Positions 38,411-47,470 of a stretch of 64,000 nucleotides of DNA are shown here, one piece after another (within the stretch, counting starts at the first letter, position 1; each line of letters opens with the position of its first letter). Where the stretch lies: the NCBI RefSeq assembly GCF_031582905.1, contig NZ_CP133990.1:992001-1056000 (forward strand), written 5' to 3'. The position numbers and the translations under genes are program-made. The notes beneath the pieces are model-generated. The model did no database searches. It had not been told where the DNA came from and saw only the letters and a program-made list of their open reading frames with translations. The stretch is from Pengzhenrongella sp031582905. GTDB lineage: Bacteria > Actinomycetota > Actinomycetes > Actinomycetales > Cellulomonadaceae.

Positions 38411-39480
38411 GTGCCCCGCACCCCCTGGATCCCCAAGCACGTCCTGGTCACCCGATCCGCCGCCGAGCTCCCGCACGGCCGGCGGATCATCGAGCGCTGC
38501 CAGGCCGCCGGCGTCGCGGACATCCGACTCCTGACCGGCGACCGCCTCCCCAGCCTGACCGCCGACACGCCCCGTGCCACCTACGCGCAGGCCAAGTCGA
38601 CGCTCGCCGTCGTCGTCGCCCCGCCGTCCAAGCGCAGGCTCCAGCCCATCCCGCCGAGCGCGGACTGGCGCGTCGACCTCGCCGAGGGTGCCCGGCGCAC
38701 TGCCAGTACTGCTACCTCGCCGGGTCGCTCACCGGCCCGCCGATCACCCGCACCTACGCCAACCTCGACGACGTCCTCGGCGGGATCGCGCCCGCCGTCG
38801 GCCAGGGGTCGGTCACCAGCGGGACCGACGCGCGAGGCCACGAGGGCACCACCTTCGAGGTGTCCTGCTACACCGACCCGCTCGGCCTCGAGCACCTCAC
38901 CGGCTCGCTCGCCGCCGCGATCACGCACGTCGGCACCGCCGACCTGGGCGGCCCGGCGCAGCTGCGCTTCACCACCAAGTTCGCCGATGTCGCCCCGTTG
39001 CTGGACCTCCCGCACCACGGCCGCACCCGGGTCCGCTTCTCGGTCAACGCGGCGTCGGTCGAGCGGTTCGAGGGCGGCACCGCCCGGATGCCGGACCGCA
39101 TCGCCGCACTGCGGTCGCTCGCCCTGGCCGGGTACCCGGTCGGGCTGACGATCGCCCCGATCATGCCGGTCGACGGCTGGCGCCAGGAGTACGCCGACCT
39201 GCTCGACGCCGTCGCCGCCGCGACCGACGACGTGCCCGGCCTCGACCTCACCGCCGAGCTCATCACGCACCGGTTCACGCCGCGCAGCAAGGAGGTGCTG
39301 CTGGACTGGTACCCGCGGACGAAGCTGGAGATGGACGAGGACCTGCGCCGCCAGAAGCGGGGCAAGTACGGCGCCGTCAAGCACGTCTACCCGGCCCGCG
39401 TCATGCACGAGCTGCGCTCGTGGTTCGACGTCGCGCTCGCCGAGCGTCTGCCCGCCGCCCGTTCGCTGTACTGGACCTGA
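38411..39480 (+). CDS. Spore-photoproduct-lyase-like radical SAM protein, first of pair (frameshifted)
   Basis: About 356 residues after repair. The 4Fe-4S cluster motif CX3CX2C is in GCPAHCQYCYL; the rest (SVNAASVERFEGGTARMPDR, LTIAPIMPVDGW, ITHRFTPRSKEVLLDWYP) follows the SplB-family TIM barrel. One G is missing at 38686-38688, directly before the cluster motif. GTG start at 38411 (MPRTPWIPKHVLV) is plausible but lacks a clear ribosome site. Family members repair the UV lesion spore photoproduct in sporulators; function outside sporulators is not established. Followed after 13 bases by a second homologue. Confidence 0.85.
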
Positions 39481-39493
39481 CGAGGACGTGCCC

Positions 39494-40717
39494 ATGAGCC
39501 AGCCCACCTTCGACCTCGACGCCCTCACCGCCCCGCCCGAGCAGGCGCCGGCGCGACCGCAGGCGCCAGCGCCGGCGGCGGCCCGATCGCAGGCGCCAGC
39601 GCCGGCGGCTGCGCACGCGCAGGCGCACGCCCCCGCACCACGTGCCACCGCCCGACCGGCCCGCGCACTCCTCGACGTCCGCCGCATCTACCTCGAGCCC
39701 GAGGCCGCCGCGCTGCCCCGCGGCCAGCAGGTGCTCGACCGCTGGCCCGACGCCGAGCGCATCGAGGTCGCGTCGCACTGGAACATCCCCGAGCTGCACG
39801 GCGACGAGGCGAACGTCGACCGGTGGGTGAGGATCAAGACCGAGGCGCTCGTCCTCGGGGTCAAGAAGTCGCTCGCGGCCCGGCCCAACGGGCGCTCGTC
39901 GGACTTCGTCGCGCCGTCGACGGCGAACGGCTGCGCGATGGCGTGCGCCTATTGCTACGTGCCCCGACGCAAGGGATACAGCAACCCCGTCACCGTGTTC
40001 GCGAACATCGACCGCATCACCGGGTACCTCGCCCGCCACGTCGGGCGGCAGGGCGTCAAGGCCGAGCCCAACCAGTGCGACCCGACGGCGTGGGTCTACG
40101 ACATCGGCGAGAACAGCGACGCGAGCGTCGACGCCACCCTCAGCGACAACGTGCGCGATCTCGTCGACCTGTTCCGCGGGCTGCCCACCGCCAAGGCGTC
40201 GTTCGCGACCAAGCACGTCAACCGCGAGCTGCTCGACTGGGACCCGCAGGGACGCACGCGGGTCCGGTTCTCCCTCATGCCGGACCGCATGGCGCGCCTC
40301 GTCGACATCCGGACCGACCGCATCGCCGACCGGATCGCGGCGATCGACGACTTCGTCGAGGCCGGCTACGAGGTGCACCTCAACTTCAGCCCGGTGATCG
40401 TCCACGACGGGTGGCTCGAGGAGTGGGCCGAGCTGCTCGACCAGGCCGAGGCGGGCATCGGCGCGACGGCCAAGGCGCAGCTCGCGTGCGAGGTCATCAT
40501 GCTCACGCACAACGAGGCCCTCCACGAGGTCAACCTCGGCTGGCACCCGAAGGCCGAGGAGGTGCTGTGGCGCCCCGAGCTCCAGCAGTCCAAGCGGTCG
40601 CAGACCGGCGGCTGGAACGTCCGGTACCGCACCGGGGAGAAGGGCCGCTACGTCGCCGCGCTGACCGACCTCATCGCCGAGCGGCTGCCGTCCTGCCGGG
40701 TGCGCTACGCGTTCTGA
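39494..40717 (+). CDS. Spore-photoproduct-lyase-like radical SAM protein, second of pair
   Basis: A 407-residue radical SAM protein with the cluster motif CAMACAYCY (CX3CX2C), then YVPRRKGYSNPVTVFANID, KHVNRELLDWDPQGRTRVRFS, and ELQQSKRSQTGGWNVRYR. The N-terminal 60 residues are an Ala/Pro/Gln-rich low-complexity leader built from a roughly 24-base duplicated unit, absent from classical SplB. ATG at 39494 with GAGGA upstream. Its frame is intact. The two proteins are clearly diverged from each other, so they may form a pair with different roles (inference). Confidence 0.87.
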   Translation: MSQPTFDLDALTAPPEQAPARPQAPAPAAARSQAPAPAAAHAQAHAPAPRATARPARALLDVRRIYLEPEAAALPRGQQVLDRWPDAERIEVASHWNIPELHGDEANVDRWVRIKTEALVLGVKKSLAARPNGRSSDFVAPSTANGCAMACAYCYVPRRKGYSNPVTVFANIDRITGYLARHVGRQGVKAEPNQCDPTAWVYDIGENSDASVDATLSDNVRDLVDLFRGLPTAKASFATKHVNRELLDWDPQGRTRVRFSLMPDRMARLVDIRTDRIADRIAAIDDFVEAGYEVHLNFSPVIVHDGWLEEWAELLDQAEAGIGATAKAQLACEVIMLTHNEALHEVNLGWHPKAEEVLWRPELQQSKRSQTGGWNVRYRTGEKGRYVAALTDLIAERLPSCRVRYAF

Positions 40718-40776
40718 CCCTGCGCGCCGGGACGACCTGGCACCCGCCGTGCCCGCGGCTGCGGCACCATTCCGCC

Positions 40777-41076
40777 ATGACGTTCGAGTTCGACGCCGAC
40801 CTGTGGCTGTGGGACGCGCGACGGGACAGCTGGACCTTCGTCAGCCTGCCGACCGACCTGGCCGACGACGTGCTCGACGTCGCTGGTCCGGTCGCCCGCG
40901 GGTTCGGCTCGGTGCGGGTCGAGGTCACGCTCGGTGCGACGACGTGGCGGACGTCGATCTTCCCCGACAGCGCGCGCCGCACCTACGTCCTCCCGGTGAA
41001 GAAGGCGGTCCGCACGGCCGAGCACCTGACGGTCGGCGACACCGTCCACCTGCGGGTCCGCCTCGTCGACGCCTGA
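40777..41076 (+). CDS. DUF1905 protein
   Basis: A 99-residue small beta-barrel protein: EFDADLWLWDARRDSWTFVSLP, GFGSVRVEVTLGATTWRTSIFP and YVLPVKKAVRTAEHLTVGD match the DUF1905 family. Function unknown; some homologues are fused to YdeI-like stress proteins. ATG with weak upstream site. Confidence 0.85.
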   Translation: MTFEFDADLWLWDARRDSWTFVSLPTDLADDVLDVAGPVARGFGSVRVEVTLGATTWRTSIFPDSARRTYVLPVKKAVRTAEHLTVGDTVHLRVRLVDA

Positions 41077-41092
41077 GGCTAGGGTCGGCCGG

Positions 41093-42313
41093 GTGACCGA
41101 CACCTCGCCGCACGTCCCCGCCGACCTGCTCGCGGACGCCACCGCCCTCGCCGGCGACCTGGCCGCGCTGCGCCACGACCTGCACCGCACCCCCGAGATC
41201 GGCCTGGAGCTGCCCCGCACGCAGGCGCGCGTGCTCGAGGCGCTCGAGGGTCTCGGGCTCGAGGTCACCACCGGCACGGGCCTGAGCTCCGTCGTCGCCG
41301 TCCTGCGCGGAGCGCACCCCGGCCCGGCCGTGCTGCTCCGCGGGGACATGGACGCGCTGCCGGTCACCGAGGACTCCGGTGAGCCGTTCACCAGCGAGCA
41401 CCCCGGCGTCATGCACGCCTGCGGCCACGACCTGCACGTCGCAGGTCTGGTCGGGGCCGCGCGCCTGCTCGCCGCGCGCCGCGACCAGCTCGCCGGCTCC
41501 GTCGTCCTCATGTTCCAGCCGGGGGAGGAGGGCAACCACGGCGCGCGGATCATGATCGAGGAGGGCGTGCTCGACGCCGCCGGGGAGCGGGTCGTCGCCG
41601 CGTACGGCGTCCACGTCGTCTCGGCGATGATCCCCGGCGGCGTCGTCACCGGACGGCCCGGGACGGCGATGGCCGCCGCCGACCAGATGTACGTCACGGT
41701 GCAGGGACGCGGCGGGCACGGCTCGATGCCGCACCTGGCCGCGGACCCGGTGACCGTCGCCGCGGAGATCGTCCTTGCCCTGCAGACCGCGGTGACCCGG
41801 CAGTTCGACGCGCACGACCCCGTCGTGGTGTCCGTCGGGCGGCTCGCCGCGGGGACCACCGACAACGTCATCCCCGGGACCGCAGAGATCGACGCGACCG
41901 TCCGGACGTTCTCCGCGGAGCAGCACGCGGTCATCCCCGACCGGCTCATCCGCGTGGCCGAGCACATCGCCGCGGCGCACGGCCTGACCGCCGACGTCAC
42001 CTACGTCCGGGGCTACCCCGTGACGGTCAACGACCCGGGCGAGGTGGCCCGCGCCGGCCGGGTCACGCGCGCCCTGCTCGGTGAGGAGCGCTTCAGGACG
42101 GCGCCCCGCCCGGTGTCCGGCGCCGAGGACTTCTCCTACGTGCTCGAGCAGGTGCCGGGAGCGTTCGTGTTCGTCGGGGCGACGCCGCCCGGCGCCGACC
42201 CGGCGACCGCGCCGTACAACCACTCCGCGCACGCCCGGTTCGACGACGCCGCGCTGCCGCTGGCCGCGGCCGTGCTGGCGGGGCTCGCGCTGGACCGGCT
42301 CGCCGACGGCTGA
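41093..42313 (+). CDS. M20 family amidohydrolase / aminoacylase
   Basis: A 406-residue M20D metallohydrolase. LRHDLHRTPEIGLELP, RGDMDALPVTED, the metal site HACGHDLHVAGL, MFQPGEEGNHGARIMIEEG, the dimerisation-domain motif GRGGHGSMPH and SGAEDFSYVLE are all present. Members hydrolyse N-acyl amino acids, hippurate or IAA conjugates; the exact amide is unknown. GTG start at 41093, 16 bases after the DUF1905 stop. Confidence 0.9.
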   Translation: MTDTSPHVPADLLADATALAGDLAALRHDLHRTPEIGLELPRTQARVLEALEGLGLEVTTGTGLSSVVAVLRGAHPGPAVLLRGDMDALPVTEDSGEPFTSEHPGVMHACGHDLHVAGLVGAARLLAARRDQLAGSVVLMFQPGEEGNHGARIMIEEGVLDAAGERVVAAYGVHVVSAMIPGGVVTGRPGTAMAAADQMYVTVQGRGGHGSMPHLAADPVTVAAEIVLALQTAVTRQFDAHDPVVVSVGRLAAGTTDNVIPGTAEIDATVRTFSAEQHAVIPDRLIRVAEHIAAAHGLTADVTYVRGYPVTVNDPGEVARAGRVTRALLGEERFRTAPRPVSGAEDFSYVLEQVPGAFVFVGATPPGADPATAPYNHSAHARFDDAALPLAAAVLAGLALDRLADG

Positions 42314-42678
42314 CTGCCACGCCGGTGGGTGCGTCCGCCCGCGCGACCGGGCGGGCGCACCCCGACGCCGGACGGGCGGGGCGACTCCTGGGCAGAACGC
42401 CCCGGCACCGCCGTGGCGCCGCGCGCACGTCGGGTGCGCGCGTCGTGGGGCGGTCCTGGTGAGGACCGTGGTGCCGCGGGCCGCCGAGGTCGCGCTCATG
42501 GGTGGCCCGCTCCCTCAGCGTGAGCCCGCGGTGCGGCCCGGCGATGGGTCGAAGGTCCCGGGGACCTTCGGCCCAGGTCGGACGCCCGGGCGGGGGCAGG
42601 CTGGTGCGTGAGCCCGGAAGCCCGGGTTCCCGGCGGCGGACGCGAACCGTGGCCGGTACCACCTGGGAGGGAAGCACC
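42314..42678. other. Intergenic leader with DosR-like box
   Basis: 365 bases without a gene. Near 42551-42577 it carries the perfect interrupted palindrome GAAGGTCCC-G-GGGACCTTC followed by GGCCC. From there to the next start it parallels the leader of the DoxX-like gene (34160-34285), including a GAGCCCGGA segment (42610 versus 34217) and CACCTGGGAGG before the ATG. Confidence 0.65.
42551..42577 (+). promoter_or_regulatory. DosR-like box
   Basis: CGGGGACCTTCGGCCCAGG at 42559-42577, nested in a 19-base palindrome (42551-42569), matches the second box before the DoxX-like gene in 15 of 16 core positions. Likely activator site for the membrane-protein gene about 100 bases downstream. Confidence 0.55.
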
Positions 42679-43164
42679 ATGAGCACCACGAGCACGTAGT
42701 CCACCGCCGCCGCGACCGGCACGTCGACAGGGTTCGCCCGGATCGCCGGGATCCTGGCCATCATCGCGGGGGTGGTGCTGATCGCCGCGGGAGCCACGAC
42801 GTGGACGATGGTCCGTGGCCAGCTGATCGAGGAGAACATCACGGTCGCCGAGGACGCGGCGATGTTCGGCGGGGAGCGTGTGGACGGCCCGTTGGACGCC
42901 TACTTCCAGGCCGACATCATCAACCAGCACGCGCTGGAGTCCTCCGGTGGGCTGACCTACGCCGAGCTCGACCGCGAGGACCCGGTGCGCGACACGATGA
43001 TGAACGCCTCGTTCCTGCGCTCGTCGCTGTTCACCTCGGTGATCGCGTTCGGGGTCGCGGCCTTCGCCGCCGGCATGGGCCTGATGTTCATCGTCCTCGG
43101 CTGGGCCGTGAGGTCCCTCGCCACCACCACGAGTGCCGCCCAGGGCCGGCCCGTCCGGGCCTGA
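42679..43164 (+). CDS. Small membrane protein of the type often labelled LigA-like, with in-frame amber codon
   Basis: About 161 codons. Two hydrophobic helices (IAGILAIIAGVVLIAAGATTW and SVIAFGVAAFAAGMGLMFIVLGW, quoted in part) flank an extracytoplasmic segment with NITVAEDAAMFGGERVDGP. Similar actinobacterial proteins are often annotated as aromatic ring-opening dioxygenase LigA, without support from their membrane layout. The natural ATG at 42679 has GGGAGG upstream, but codon 7 is TAG (42697-42699); the frame then stays open to 43164. Either a base error, a broken gene or a later start. The same leader type as the DoxX-like gene precedes it. Confidence 0.65.
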
Positions 43165-43225
43165 GGCGCAGCCGCCCCACCACCGGACGACCGGCGCCAG
43201 CCGGCGCCGATCGACACCGCACACG

Positions 43226-43260
43226 CAGCCCCGCCCCCGGGACCCCCGGGAGCGGGGCTG
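43226..43260 (+). terminator. Strong hairpin after LigA-like gene
   Basis: CAGCCCCGC / GCGGGGCTG stem, one mismatch, then CCCGGG / CCCGGG-type inner stem with a 4-base loop; lies between converging genes. Confidence 0.85.
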
Positions 43261-43329
43261 TCGGCGTCCCGGGGCTGTCGCGTCCCCGGCGATATCGCGT
43301 CCCGCGGTCGTCAGGCCCCGCGCGGCGCG

Positions 43330-44211
43330 TCACGCCACGACGAGGTATCCCGCGGAGACGACCGTGAGCACGAGCACGAGCCGGTCGAACACCGCCTGGT
43401 CGAGCCGTCCCGCGACCCGCCGGCCGACCAGCGCACCGACCACGACCGCGGGAGCCAGCACGAGGTCGAGGGTCAGCGTGTCGCGGTCGATGAGGCCGAG
43501 CCCGACCGAGAACGGCAGCTTCGCGACGTTCACGACGAGGAAGAACCAGGCGGCCGTCCCGAGGAACCGGCCCATCGGGAAGCGGGCGGCCAGGAAGTAC
43601 ATCGACATCACCGGGCCACCAGCGTTCGCGACCATCGTGGTGAACCCGGCGACGCTCCCGTACGCGCCGGTGTCCAGGCGTCGTCGCCACCCCGGCGGCG
43701 CGTCGTCGCGTGTTGCCTCCGCCGCACTCGCTCCCTCCCGTGGTGATGCCTCGGGTGACACCGCCGGGAGCGCTGTCGCGGAGGCCGCCGCCGGGTGCGA
43801 CGCCGCGGCCGCCACCCGTTCACCGCGTCGCGCGGCCGCCCGCCGCACGAGGGTCACCGCGACGAGCACCAGCAGGATGGCGCCGATCACCCGCTGGACG
43901 GTGGCGTCGTCCGCCACTCCGAGGAAGACCGTGCCGAGCCCGACGCCGACGACGACCGCGGGCACCATCCGGCGCAGCGTCGGCCAGTCGGCATGCGCGT
44001 GGTACATCCGCACCGCGAACAGGTCGCCCAGGACGAGCAGCACCAGGAGCACCCCGGTCGACTGCCGGGCGGGAAGGATCGCGGCGAACACCGCGACCGT
44101 CAGCGTCCCGGCCCCGGGCAGCGCCGTCTTGCTCACCCCGACCAGCGAGGCGGCGAGCGCGAGGAGGCAGACGTCAAGGACGGAGAGGTCGAGGCCGGAG
44201 AGGTCGAGCAC
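43330..44211 (-). CDS. TSUP (TauE/SafE) family membrane transporter
   Basis: About 293 residues with eight or so hydrophobic helices (CLLALAASLVGVSKTALPGAG, TGVLLVLLVLGDLFAV, quoted in part; ILLVLVAVTLV; LVGRRVAGRLDQAVFDR at the end). The SKTALPGAG segment is typical of TauE/SafE sulfite/sulfonate exporters; substrate unknown. A hydrophilic insert of about 45 residues lies mid-protein. I place the start at GTG 44211 because the upstream in-frame stretch (to ATG 44415) is Arg/Pro-rich low complexity; start is uncertain. Confidence 0.8.
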   Translation of the reverse strand: MLDLSGLDLSVLDVCLLALAASLVGVSKTALPGAGTLTVAVFAAILPARQSTGVLLVLLVLGDLFAVRMYHAHADWPTLRRMVPAVVVGVGLGTVFLGVADDATVQRVIGAILLVLVAVTLVRRAAARRGERVAAAASHPAAASATALPAVSPEASPREGASAAEATRDDAPPGWRRRLDTGAYGSVAGFTTMVANAGGPVMSMYFLAARFPMGRFLGTAAWFFLVVNVAKLPFSVGLGLIDRDTLTLDLVLAPAVVVGALVGRRVAGRLDQAVFDRLVLVLTVVSAGYLVVA

Positions 44212-44439
44212 GCGCCCGAGGGTGCCACGGACGATCCGGCCTGGCCCGGCGGCGTCCACCCGCACCGCGCGGTCGTCCCCTCGCGGGCGGCGCCGGCGGG
44301 TGGGCAGGCGGGCAGGCGGGCGCGCTGGTAGGCGGGCGGACGCGGTGAGCGGGCGGGCGGGCAGATGGGTGGGGCCGATCCGGCCGGGACGCGGCCCCCG
44401 CCCGTCGACCGCCACGCGCCGAGCCGTGGCATCCTGGGG

Positions 44440-44453
44440 GTAAGCGCTTTCAC
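44440..44453 (+). promoter_or_regulatory. LacI-type operator before Idh/MocA gene
   Basis: GTAAGCGCTTTCAC, a near-palindrome centred on AGCGCT, about 20 bases before the start of the oxidoreductase at 44475. Same core as sites at 28946, 47125 and 47242. Confidence 0.75.
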
Positions 44454-44474
44454 CTCCAGACCGGGAGCATGCCG

Positions 44475-45820
44475 ATGACGTCAGAGAGAGCCCCCGCCGC
44501 TACGCCGTGGCCGGCACGGGCCACCGTTCCCAGATGTATGTCGACGCGATGCTCGGCGACCACGCCGAGGTCGCCGAGCTCGTCGCGTGGTGCGAGCCGA
44601 ATCCCGGCCGCGCCGCCTACTACGACGAGGCCGTGGTGGCCGCCGGGCGCGACCCGCTGCCCCGATACGAGCCGGCCCAGCTCGAGGACATGATCCGTGA
44701 GCAGCGGGTCGACGTCGTGGTCGTCACGACGCCGGACCACGCCCACGCCGACATGGTGACCCGTGCGCTGCGGGCCGGTGCTGACGTCGTCGTCGAGAAG
44801 CCGCTGACCATCGACGTCGACGGCTGCCGGCGCATCAACGCCGCCGTCGCCGAGACCGGTCGCGACATCGTCATGACCTTCAACTACCGCTACTCGCCGC
44901 GGAACTCCTCGCTCAAGGAGGTCATCGCGTCCGGGCGGATCGGGACGGTGACGTCGGTCCACTTCGAGTGGGCGCTGGACACCGTGCACGGCGCGGACTA
45001 CTTCCGGCGCTGGCACCGCGAGAAGGCGCTGTCCGGCGGTCTGCTCGTCCACAAGTCGTCCCACCACTTCGACCTCGTCAACTGGTGGCTCGACGACGCC
45101 CCGCAGCGGGTCTACGCCCGCGGCCGGCTCGCCTTCTACGGCGACTCGGGACTCGGCGCCCCCCAGGCCGGGCCACGTCCGGCGCGGGGCAAGGACGCCG
45201 AGCCGGGGGACCGGTGGTCGCTCGACATGAGCGGGGACGCGCGGCTCAAGCGCCTGTACCTCGACGCCGAGCACCACGACGGGTACCTGCGCGACCAGGA
45301 CGTGTTCACCCCCGGCATCACGATCGAGGACAACATGGCCGCGGTCGTCGACTACCACGGCGGCGCGGTCATGACCTACTCCCTCAACGCCCACGCGCCC
45401 TGGGAGGGCTACCGCGTCACGGTCAACGGGTCCGAGGGCCGGGCCGAGCTCGAGGTGATCGAGCGCGGGTCGGTCGAGTTCGACGCGTCCGGTGGGGCCG
45501 TCCTGGACCCCAGCGCCCGCGAGGCCGAGAGCGCCGACGTGCTGCGCCCCAAGGGCGAGCGCCTCGTGGTGCAGCGACACTGGGAACGGGCGCAGGAGGT
45601 CGAGATCCCGATGGGTGAGGGCTCGCACGGCGGCGGAGACGCGATCCTGCTGACCGACGTGTTCCGCGGTCGCACCGAGGACGACCCGCTGGGCCGCCCG
45701 GCCGGGTACGTCGACGGCGTGCGCGCCGTCGCCGTCGGCATCGCCGCCAACGAGTCGATCCGCACGGGCCAGCCCGTCGACGTCGACGCGCTGGAGCTCG
45801 GGGTCGACGTCCGTCGCTGA
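44475..45820 (+). CDS. Gfo/Idh/MocA family oxidoreductase (frameshifted at N terminus)
   Basis: About 448 residues after repair. A missing C in the C5 run 44491-44495 separates MTSERAP from RRYAVAGTGHRSQMYVDAM, the Rossmann start. Further motifs: VVVEKPLTIDVD (the EKP motif intact), NYRYSPRNSSL, and GLLVHKSSHHFDLVNWWL with likely catalytic histidine. Length fits large Idh-type enzymes that act on glycosides or rare sugars. ATG 44475 preferred (GGAG 8 bases upstream); ATG 44469 is the alternative. A LacI-type operator directly precedes it, so sugar-controlled. Confidence 0.87.
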
Positions 45821-45851
45821 CCCCCGGCCGGGTGGTGACCCGGACGCACCG

Positions 45852-45892
45852 CGGCCCGGTGCCGGCTCCCGTCGAGAGCCGGCACCGGGCCG
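45852..45892. terminator. Bidirectional hairpin between two Idh/MocA genes
   Basis: Perfect 17-base stem CGGCCCGGTGCCGGCTC / GAGCCGGCACCGGGCCG with a 7-base loop, between convergent genes. Confidence 0.9.
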
Positions 45893-45919
45893 TCGCGCTG
45901 CTCGGGCTCGTCCTCGGGC

Positions 45920-47121
45920 TCAGCCGGCGGCGGTCACCGGCGGCGTCGTCGCCCAGGGTGCGCCGAGCTCGCTGAATGTCCGCAGCTCGGTCGCCACCCG
46001 CGCGCACCACAGCTCGACGTCCTCCACGACGGCGTGACGGTCCGGGCCCTCGCCACGCCAGTCGACCGCCTCGGGCCGGACGGGCGCCGGGTCCGGTGCC
46101 GTGCGGATCGCCTCCATGACCCGCATGAAGCCGCCCGACTCCTCGAGCGGGCTGACCAGCGCCCGCGTCGGGTCGGCCACGTGCTCGATCAGGTCCTCGA
46201 GCAGACCCGTGCTCGTGCACGGCACCGTCCGGTGCCCCGCCGTGCCGTCGACCTCGACGACGTCGGTCTTGTACCAGAAGGTGATCCGCCCGGCCGTGCC
46301 GTGCACGACCACGCGCGGCTCGGCCTGCTCGGCGGCGCACACCGTCAGGCCCATGGCGATGGTGATCCCGCTCGCGCGGGTCGTGACCCGGACGGCCGAG
46401 GTGTCGTCGGCCTCGATGTCGTTGGCGCGGTACAGCTCGGTCTCCACCGTGGCGACCTCGTCGGCGCGGTTCGCGTCTGCGAGGCGGAGCGCGGCCGCGA
46501 CCGCGTGCGCGAGCGGGTTGGTCACGACGCCGTCGACCACGTCGACGCCGTCGAGCCGCCGTCGTCCGGCCCAGGGGGCGCGCTCGAAGTAGGACACCGG
46601 GCGCAGCCAGGTGCCCTCGACGCCGATGCCGACGACGCCGCCGATCTCGCCCGCGGCGATGGCGTCGGCGATGCGTCCGTAGGCGTCCGAGCCGTTCGCC
46701 TGGAAGCCGATCTGGCACGCCCGTCCGGTCTGGTGGGCGACCTCGAGCAGGTCCGTGTACTCGGCGAACGACGCCGTCGGCGGCTTCTCGACCAGGACGT
46801 GGCAGCCCGCCCGCATCGCCGCGGTGGCGAGCGGGGCATGGGTCGGGATGGGGGTCGCGATCGCGACGACGTCCGGCGCTTCCGCCGCGAGGAGGTCGGC
46901 GAGGTCGGTGTAGGCGGTCGCGTCGCCAGCGAGCTCGAGCGCCTCGCCGGACAGCGGGCGGCGGTCGACCACGCCCGTGAGCACGCAGCGTCCGTCCGCC
47001 ACGAGGGGCTGGAGGTTGCGCAGGTGCACGAGCCCGAAGCCCAGCACGCCGACGACGGCGACGCGGACGGGGCCTGCGGACGGACCTGCGGGCGAGGGGC
47101 GGCGTCGCGGGGGCTGGGCAT
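45920..47121 (-). CDS. Gfo/Idh/MocA family oxidoreductase (frameshifted at N terminus)
   Basis: About 400 residues after repair. One missing base at the G5 run 47109-47113 (C run in the gene) separates the start MPSP from RRRPSPAGPSAGPVRVAVVGVLGFG, the Rossmann strand (key part VRVAVVGVLGFG). VLVEKPPTAS contains the EKP motif, and GVVTNPLAHAVAAALRL the C-terminal domain helix. ATG 47121 sits 4 bases from a LacI-type operator, so repression by blocking initiation is plausible. Faces away from the sugar transporter that follows; both are likely co-regulated. Substrate unknown. Confidence 0.87.
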
Positions 47122-47470
47122 GCGGGAAAGCGTTTACTCAGCGTCCGGCGATGTCAAGCGCCCGTGCTGGCGTGCGCAGGCCACGGTTCGGTATCCATCA
47201 CCGTGGCGCGCTTGACGCCGCCGAGGGCGCGGTCCCATAGTGGAAGCGCTTTCCGGGGCAGTGCCGCCTGGCGGCGCGCGCCCGATGGAGGGCGTCTCGG
47301 TCCATCAACGACGATCCACCGAAGAGGGAGCATGACTCGTCCTCCCCACGCAGGTCCGCGCGGTGCGCTGACCGCTGCTCACCCTGTGCTCCCACCCGCC
47401 CGCGGGTCGCACGTCACGCGTGACCGCGTGACCTCTGCGCTCCGTGGCCTCACCGTTCCGGGAGGTGTCG
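47122..47470. promoter_or_regulatory. Divergent control region with two LacI-type operators
   Basis: 349 bases between a leftward Idh/MocA gene and the rightward sugar transporter. Operators: GGAAAGCGTTTAC at 47125-47137 and GGAAGCGCTTTCC at 47242-47254. A short frame from ATG 47331 to 47487 (51 codons, AGAGGGAGC before the start) overlaps the permease start; codon use is not convincing and I do not call it a gene. Confidence 0.75.
47242..47254 (+). promoter_or_regulatory. LacI-type operator before ABC transporter operon
   Basis: GGAAGCGCTTTCC, the best palindrome of the four related sites in the window, about 217 bases before the first permease start and following a possible promoter around 47190-47240. 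Confidence 0.8.

Noticed and set aside
42697..42699. Recoding of TAG as an amino acid
   Set aside because: No related stop-codon use elsewhere in the window and no tRNA or synthetase for it; an error or gene decay is far more likely.
44212..44415. N-terminal extension of the TSUP transporter from ATG 44415
   Set aside because: Arg/Pro/Gly low-complexity stretch without conservation or hydrophobic helix; overlaps the region next to the divergent operator.
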